Part shown: one piece after another, positions 59,725 to 64,000 of the stretch
Layout: every line of letters begins with the position of its first letter
Position numbering within the stretch: the first letter of the stretch is position 1
Origin: Oscillospiraceae bacterium
GTDB lineage: Bacteria; Bacillota; Clostridia; Oscillospirales; CAG-382
Length of the DNA: 64,000 nucleotides
Direction of reading: 5' to 3'
Assembly (NCBI GenBank): GCA_015063885.1
Contig: SVTH01000002.1
Span: 159,248 to 223,247 of the forward strand
Program-made: the position numbers and the translations under genes
The notes under the pieces: generated by a model
What the model was told of the DNA's origin: nothing
The model's database searches: none
Seen by the model: only the letters and a program-made list of their open reading frames with translations

Positions 59725-60498
59725 TTACTTCAATTCCGTATGCTTGATCAGCTTCCGCAAAAGGGCCAGGTCTTTCTTTGCGATCTCCGCAGTGTAGGGT
59801 GCTTTTTCTTCTTGGGTCAGGATGCGTTCTCCCACGAAATATTCCAGACATTCCGCCATGGCTTCGCCGAAAAGACGGATGTTTGCCCGCAGACGCACCG
59901 CCATAGCTTCCCCTGCGTAGAGATTTCCCCGCACGGTGTTGTATTCTTGACAGCAGTCGAAGGGAGGCAGAGCTTCTCCCAGCTCCCATGCCTTGGGGTA
60001 GTTCTCCTTGGTGACGTAACGGTACATTAGATCCCGGGTCACCTTGGTGCGCATGGCGGTGTCCGTGCTGATCTCCAAGATCTTGTGATAAAGCAAAATG
60101 GCTTCCTCGTAGTTTTCGGGAGATTCCCTGAGGGTGCCGGATAAAGCCCACGCTAAGGCATACATCAGCTCTTCGTTCCCGGGATGGCGGATCAATGCTT
60201 CCCGCAGAAGGGGAACCGCCTCGCTGTGGCAGTCCTTGTCAAACAGCTCCGTTGTTTCTCGGCACACAGCTTGGATCTCCTCTTTCAGCTTACAGGTGTC
60301 GTGGCCCAGCAGATGATCCACGGACACCCCGAAAAGATCCGCAATTCCCGGCAACAGGGAAATATCAGGGCAGGAAAACCCTGTTTCCCATTTGCTCACC
60401 GCTTGGCAGGAAACGCCCAGAACTTCGGCAACCTGTTCTTGGGTAAGATTCAGCCTCTTGCGTAGTGTTTTGAAAGTTTCGGAAAATAAATGACTCAT
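59725..60498 (-). CDS. XRE-type regulator with TPR-like C-terminal domain
   Basis: A 257-residue protein. The N-terminal helix-turn-helix is LTQEQVAEVLGVSCQAVSKWETG, followed by CPDISLLPGIADLFGVSVDHLL. The remainder is helical with TPR-like pairs (AVPLLREALIRHPGNEELMYALAWAL, AILLYHKILEISTDTAMRT). The layout is that of Clostridia regulators that may sense a peptide or protein through the helical domain. A second gene of the same layout is at 62560. It has its own terminator. Confidence 0.87.
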   Translation of the reverse strand: MSHLFSETFKTLRKRLNLTQEQVAEVLGVSCQAVSKWETGFSCPDISLLPGIADLFGVSVDHLLGHDTCKLKEEIQAVCRETTELFDKDCHSEAVPLLREALIRHPGNEELMYALAWALSGTLRESPENYEEAILLYHKILEISTDTAMRTKVTRDLMYRYVTKENYPKAWELGEALPPFDCCQEYNTVRGNLYAGEAMAVRLRANIRLFGEAMAECLEYFVGERILTQEEKAPYTAEIAKKDLALLRKLIKHTELK

Positions 60499-60615
60499 GT
60501 GTTACCTCTGTTTGGTTTGTATTGGAACCGGTTCTGCATACATCATAACAGAGGAACGGGGGAAAGTCCATATACAACTTGTCGGATTTTTTTCTACCGC
60601 CGGTTGTATTCTTTT

Positions 60616-61143
60616 TCACACCACGCCGTAGGTTCCCGTCACGGGGTCACGGAACAAGGGGATCTCCGGGGTGGCGAAGGTAAAGATGGCAAAGGCCAAG
60701 GCCAGCACGCCAAGGACGAGAATGCCCCAGCCTTGGTGCTTACACTTGGGCAATTCCTTCCTGAACAGGCAGTATTCCAAAAGAAACGCCAACCCGGCGG
60801 ACACAAAGAACAGGGAAATGTTCACCCAGTCGGGCGTCCTCCCAAAAGCACCGTTCACCGTGTAGAACAAAAAGGGGATGGACAGGATCCCCACCACGGC
60901 CCCGATGGCCTTCACACACCAGAAGGTCTTGCACTCCCGCAGGTAATACCCCTGGATCAATGCAAATACCAGCACGGGGAAGAACAACAGCTTCATGTGC
61001 TCCCAGGTGGATTCGTTTACCCCGGAAAAAGGCGCGGCAAACACGCTTTCTCCCGTCCATTCGTACACGTAATGCAACGCCGTCCCCGCCACGGAGACGA
61101 ACAAAAAGCCCAGCCATTGCCAGACCGCCAAGGATCTCTTCAT
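60616..61143 (-). CDS. six-TM membrane protein (DUF6512-like)
   Basis: A 175-residue membrane protein. About five to six TM helices are visible (LAVWQWLGFLFVSVAGTAL, LFFPVLVFALIQGYYL, AIGAVVGILSIPFLFY, ISLFFVSAGLAFLLEY and ILVLGVLALAFAIFTF). The motif FSGVNESTWEHMKLLFFP after the first helix is typical of DUF6512 proteins. The ATG at 61143 has GGAAGG eight bases upstream, and that site lies within the 3' arm of a terminator-like hairpin (61140-61194). Function unknown. Confidence 0.82.
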   Translation of the reverse strand: MKRSLAVWQWLGFLFVSVAGTALHYVYEWTGESVFAAPFSGVNESTWEHMKLLFFPVLVFALIQGYYLRECKTFWCVKAIGAVVGILSIPFLFYTVNGAFGRTPDWVNISLFFVSAGLAFLLEYCLFRKELPKCKHQGWGILVLGVLALAFAIFTFATPEIPLFRDPVTGTYGVV

Positions 61144-61196
61144 AAAAAACACCTTCCGCTTTTTCTTTTCATCGGTTTTAGTGTATGAAAAAACGG
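61144..61196 (-). promoter_or_regulatory. terminator-like hairpin whose 3' arm holds a ribosome site
   Basis: Minus strand CACCTTCCGTTTTTTCAT ... ATGAAAAGAAAAAGCGGAAGGTG forms a stem of about 20 pairs, followed by TTTTTT and then the ATG of the DUF6512 gene. The GGAAGG ribosome site is in the stem. Confidence 0.65.
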
Positions 61197-61218
61197 AAGG
61201 TGCTATTCATTTGTGGGG

Positions 61219-62352
61219 TTACAACAGCTTTTTCTTGATGTTCTTCAAGGTCTTTTCAAGGTTCTTGCCTTCATACTCCTCGTAGAGGTTGAAATTGCTG
61301 AAGGTGCCGCCCTCGTCGTTCGCCCAGCCGATCAGCCAACGGCCCTTGAGCTCGTCGCCCAGGGTATCGCTTTGGGAGGTGTAGCGGAAAACGTAGTAGT
61401 CCTCGCCCTTCTTATCCACCACGCCCAGAAATTCGATCTCATCCGGCACTCTTCCCAGCTCTGTGGGATAGGTCAGCCAATGTACCAGATCGCTCTTGGC
61501 CAGATACTCTTTATCGGCATACTTGGCAGGGAAAAGGGAGGTCATGCCGTATTTTCTCAAAAGACCGTAGGTCATGTGAGCGTATTCCAAGTCCTTGGCC
61601 AGGGCTTCCACAGCCTCCGGGGGAACGGATCGCTTGGCGGCCAACAGAGTTGCCACGGCAAAATGGGAAATATTGTTCTTGCCCAGCTTCAAAATCTCGT
61701 ACAGCAGGGGAACGGTGGATTCCTCCATAAAATACTGCACCGCATCGCAGAGAAGCTCCAGAACGCTGACGATCACGTCGTCAAGGGGCGTCTCCAGATA
61801 CCGCTTCAGCTCGGAATTGAGGTGGCGGGCGAACAAGGCCTTGGAGTCTGCGGGCAGGCTTTCGATCTCCTTGGTGTAATGCAGCAGTCCTTGATAAACC
61901 ATTCCCTTGTGGTATTCGTCCTTCAAGGCGTTTACCGCGGAGATCAGCTGTGCAACGGCAACCTTGTCGTTCTGACCCTCCTTGAAGATGTTGTCAACAG
62001 CGTTTTCCACAAACCGCTCTTTGTTCACCAGCTCCATCAGCGTTTGGATATCCTGCAGGTGGTCTGCTCCGATCTCCATGGGGGAACCGTGGCAGAGCAT
62101 AATGAGCCCCAGCAGATTGTCCTCATAGGCAAAGATCTCATCCTTTTTGCGGTAGCTTTCCACGGTGGGGATCAGATCCATCAACGCCTTGACCTCCCCA
62201 AAGGCAAAGTCCGCCAGCTCTTTCTTGTCACCTGCGGTGATCTTCACCTTCTTTTGCTGAAAGGCGTGGAGAATGTATCTCAAAATGTTGTTTTTCTCTT
62301 CATAGCTTGAAAGTCTTTGCGCTTCTTCAAGAATAGGTGTAAACGTTGCCAT
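61219..62352 (-). CDS. hypothetical helical protein, 377 aa
   Basis: A 377-residue soluble protein without a signal peptide or TM segment. The first 270 residues look all-helical with HEAT-like pairs (FVENAVDNIFKEGQNDKVAVAQLISAVNAL, LLCDAVQYFMEESTVPLLYEILKLG). The last 80 residues are more beta-like (DEIEFLGVVDKKGEDYYVFRY, DELKGRWLIGWAND). The ATG at 62352 follows AAGGAGG. It ends at the hairpin that precedes the DUF6512 gene. No family is recognised. Confidence 0.75.
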   Translation of the reverse strand: MATFTPILEEAQRLSSYEEKNNILRYILHAFQQKKVKITAGDKKELADFAFGEVKALMDLIPTVESYRKKDEIFAYEDNLLGLIMLCHGSPMEIGADHLQDIQTLMELVNKERFVENAVDNIFKEGQNDKVAVAQLISAVNALKDEYHKGMVYQGLLHYTKEIESLPADSKALFARHLNSELKRYLETPLDDVIVSVLELLCDAVQYFMEESTVPLLYEILKLGKNNISHFAVATLLAAKRSVPPEAVEALAKDLEYAHMTYGLLRKYGMTSLFPAKYADKEYLAKSDLVHWLTYPTELGRVPDEIEFLGVVDKKGEDYYVFRYTSQSDTLGDELKGRWLIGWANDEGGTFSNFNLYEEYEGKNLEKTLKNIKKKLL

Positions 62353-62457
62353 GAAAGCCTCCTTGGATATGAGATAGATTGCCTTCAGTATACCATACGA
62401 TTTCCGGAAAGTCAATTCACAAACGCAAAAACGTGCAGTTCCTTCTATCGGTTTGGT

Positions 62458-62472
62458 TGAGACCGTCTCAAA
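62458..62472. promoter_or_regulatory. perfect palindrome, candidate operator
   Basis: TTGAGAC-C-GTCTCAA, in the 207-base gap between divergent genes and about 20 bases upstream of the -35 of the 62560 regulator. Confidence 0.45.
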
Positions 62473-62492
62473 TAAATAGAAATCTCGGTTAT

Positions 62493-62520
62493 TGCTTTTC
62501 CCCGGCGGTTTGCTATAATA
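62493..62520 (+). promoter_or_regulatory. promoter for the 62560 regulator
   Basis: TTGCTT (62493-62498), 16-base spacer, TATAAT (62515-62520). Confidence 0.6.
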
Positions 62521-62559
62521 AAAGCGTAGCTACAAAAAATCAAGAAAGGAATAACCTAT

Positions 62560-63636
62560 ATGATGAATCTTGCAGATAAACTAAAAGAGCTTCGCAAAGC
62601 AAAAAAGATATCCCAAGAAAAGCTTGCCGACTATCTCGGCGTATCCTATCAGGCGGTGAGCAAATGGGAGAACGGTATTACTTGTCCCGATGTTATGTTG
62701 CTACCGGAGATCGCCCGCTATTACGGCATCACCGTGGATGAACTGTTACAGGTAGAACAGATCGACGCCGACAAATACTTTGAAGAAGTTTGTTCAAATG
62801 CCGAAAACCTCTTCCGGGATGGAAAGCGGGCGGAGATCATTCCTCTGTGGCGTGAAGCGAACAAGAAGCTTCCCAACGATATTCGCGTCAAGGAAATGCT
62901 GATGTCAACCTATTTTGATACGGACAGAGTGAAGTATCAAAACGAGATCATCGAGCTTGGCACGGAAATTTACAATGCCGATCCCTCCGAAGGCGGGAAC
63001 AGCTATTACCAAGGGCAGGCGATCCTCCAGATCGCAAGTACCTACTCTGCAAACGGCAATGCGGAAAAGGCAGATGCGTGGGCACGCCGCGCACATCAGA
63101 TCAACCATTGTCAGGAAATGCTGTTTATGATGATCCACGATGAGGAGGATTGGCTGACCGAAACCTTCAGCTTTGCCAACCATTGGTACCTGAATACGTT
63201 GTTCTATATGACAGCGCGGCTGAATGTGTGCAACGTAAAATGCTTTGGGGAGGATTACGTTCAAAAAGTCAGCATGGCCGTAGCAAATATGTTCGAGACG
63301 GCGTATCCCAACGACGACATGAGTTACGAATCGTTGGAACAGCTTTGTATTTTGCACCGCCTTGTTGCCGAGGAGGAAGTATCTCTTGGAAAAGATGAAG
63401 CGGTGATCAGAAAGCATCTTTCCCGCGCATTGGAATGCGCCGTTAGGTCATCGGCGATAAAAGCGCATACGCTCACGCATCCGTTGTTGTACGGTTGGCA
63501 GGTTGCAGACGCTCCTTCCGATCATAAGCAGCTTGTGCGAAATTTGAAAGCCGAATTGGCGTGGAACTGCTTCGACGAATACCGAAACAAAGATTGGTTT
63601 TTGGGCCTGGTTGCCCGGCTTGAAAACGTTGAATGA
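62560..63636 (+). CDS. XRE-type regulator with TPR-like C-terminal domain
   Basis: A 358-residue protein. The helix-turn-helix ISQEKLADYLGVSYQAVSKWENG is followed by CPDVMLLPEIARYYGITVDELL. The C-terminal 290 residues are helical and TPR-like (KRAEIIPLWREANKKLPNDIRVKEMLM, AEKADAWARRAHQINH). The layout is the same as the 59725 gene but with a longer helical part. The start follows AAAGGAAT; the ATG pair at 62560/62563 allows either. The palindrome at 62458 may be its own operator. Confidence 0.87.
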   Translation: MMNLADKLKELRKAKKISQEKLADYLGVSYQAVSKWENGITCPDVMLLPEIARYYGITVDELLQVEQIDADKYFEEVCSNAENLFRDGKRAEIIPLWREANKKLPNDIRVKEMLMSTYFDTDRVKYQNEIIELGTEIYNADPSEGGNSYYQGQAILQIASTYSANGNAEKADAWARRAHQINHCQEMLFMMIHDEEDWLTETFSFANHWYLNTLFYMTARLNVCNVKCFGEDYVQKVSMAVANMFETAYPNDDMSYESLEQLCILHRLVAEEEVSLGKDEAVIRKHLSRALECAVRSSAIKAHTLTHPLLYGWQVADAPSDHKQLVRNLKAELAWNCFDEYRNKDWFLGLVARLENVE

Positions 63637-63726
63637 TCAAGCCGGCATACGCCACCTTGATGCCGTGACGAAAGCAGACACCGGCGCGGCAATGAGTAAA
63701 GCGTTGGGGTGGGGAGAGTATAAGGA

Positions 63727-63752
63727 AAGGGCTGACCACGCGGTCAGCCCTT
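63727..63752. terminator. hairpin terminator AAGGGCTGACC/GGTCAGCCCTT
   Basis: Perfect 11-pair stem with a four-base loop. It lies between the convergent regulator and membrane protein genes. The 90 bases before it hold no credible gene. Confidence 0.7.
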
Positions 63753-63791
63753 GTTACATTTTCTTCTGTTCCAGTAATGAACGTTTGCGCG

Positions 63792-64000
63792 TTAGTATGA
63801 AAGATAATTTACCGCCAAGATCACGATACTCGTGGCGATCATAACAATACCAACCACGCGGTTTAAGGTTTTCGCGTTAGATTTATTAGCAATTTTAGAT
63901 GCAATTCTTGCCCAAAGCAGCGTGAACACAACGCACAGCACAAGGCAGAGAATATCGGGAATTCCCCCGATCATAAAATGACTAATGCCTCCCGTAAGAG
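63792..64000 (-). CDS. partial membrane protein, TauE/SafE-like C-terminus
   Basis: The reading frame is open to the window edge on the minus strand. The ATG at 63974 lacks a ribosome site and is preceded by sense codons (GGISHF), so the start is outside. The visible end has two TM helices (DILCLVLCVVFTLLWARIA, VVGIVMIATSIVILAVNYL) around a basic loop NKSNAKTLNR. This is like the last part of TauE/SafE anion exporters. The assignment is tentative because only about 69 residues are present. Confidence 0.55.
   Translation of the reverse strand, partial: LTGGISHFMIGGIPDILCLVLCVVFTLLWARIASKIANKSNAKTLNRVVGIVMIATSIVILAVNYLSY

Noticed and set aside
63637..63726. Open frame after the last regulator gene (NDQAGIRHLDAVTKADTG..)
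   Set aside because: No start codon with ribosome site and runs into the terminator hairpin; a gene remnant cannot be excluded but is not supported.
1..64000. tRNA, rRNA, prophage or insertion sequence
   Set aside because: No cloverleaf, rRNA block, integrase or transposase was recognised on either strand.

Overview
The window is a chromosomal segment of a Gram-positive, endospore-lineage Clostridia bacterium, most like a gut Oscillospirales/Ruminococcaceae-type organism. The evidence is a Spo0A gene, an rplU-prp-rpmA-obg cluster with the Firmicutes-type cleavable L27 N-terminus, lipoboxes and a (S/N)PxTG-type sorting signal, two cell-wall hydrolases ending in dockerin-like modules, AGGAGG ribosome sites, and TTGACA/TATAAT promoters. 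Base composition is fairly GC-rich with two clear AT-rich islands (about 26290-27190 and 55586-57736). No rRNA, tRNA, CRISPR array, prophage or transposase was seen.

Layout. 60-2580: S-adenosylhomocysteine salvage (mtaD, ahcY). 2660-5513: orphan sensor kinase plus HtrA-type protease. 5554-8365: small surface and lipoprotein genes. 8416-10887: serC-serA serine synthesis. 11075-17055: oxidoreductase, two-component system, lipoprotein, HTH regulator. 17095-22999 (minus strand): MutS-like ATPase, YlmH, membrane proteins, fructose-bisphosphate aldolase, and an ECF sigma factor fused to a membrane segment and SH3 domain. 23291-27412: GH73 hydrolase with dockerin, then a mosaic lipoprotein gene. 27464-30914 (minus): prfA, a radical SAM/SPASM enzyme and a membrane protein with a Cys-Ala repeat tail. 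32137-34438 (minus): rplU-prp-rpmA-obg. 34690-36837: C39-like/GH25 hydrolase with dockerin. 37330-38106: spo0A. 38552-40457: two genes that resemble the two halves of transcobalamin. 41448-50536: pseudouridine synthase, FAD oxidoreductase, fucO, then a tightly overlapped six-gene run. 50730-54629: acetyltransferase, serine dehydratase, GH13 glucosidase. 55586-59610 (minus): M20 amidohydrolase, esterase, and a zinc-ribbon array with an embedded nuclease. 59725-64000: HTH-TPR regulators and membrane proteins.

The strongest candidate for an under-described system is the radical SAM/SPASM enzyme with its overlapping partner, whose cytoplasmic tail carries alternating Cys-Ala repeats (27464-29843). 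Next come the split transcobalamin-like pair preceded by 0A boxes (38302-40457), the membrane-tethered sigma factor (21713-22999), and the zinc-ribbon/PD-(D/E)XK protein (55586-57736). A family of composite hairpin-rich intergenic repeats, with two near-full-length copies of about 165 bp and several partial copies, is scattered through the window.
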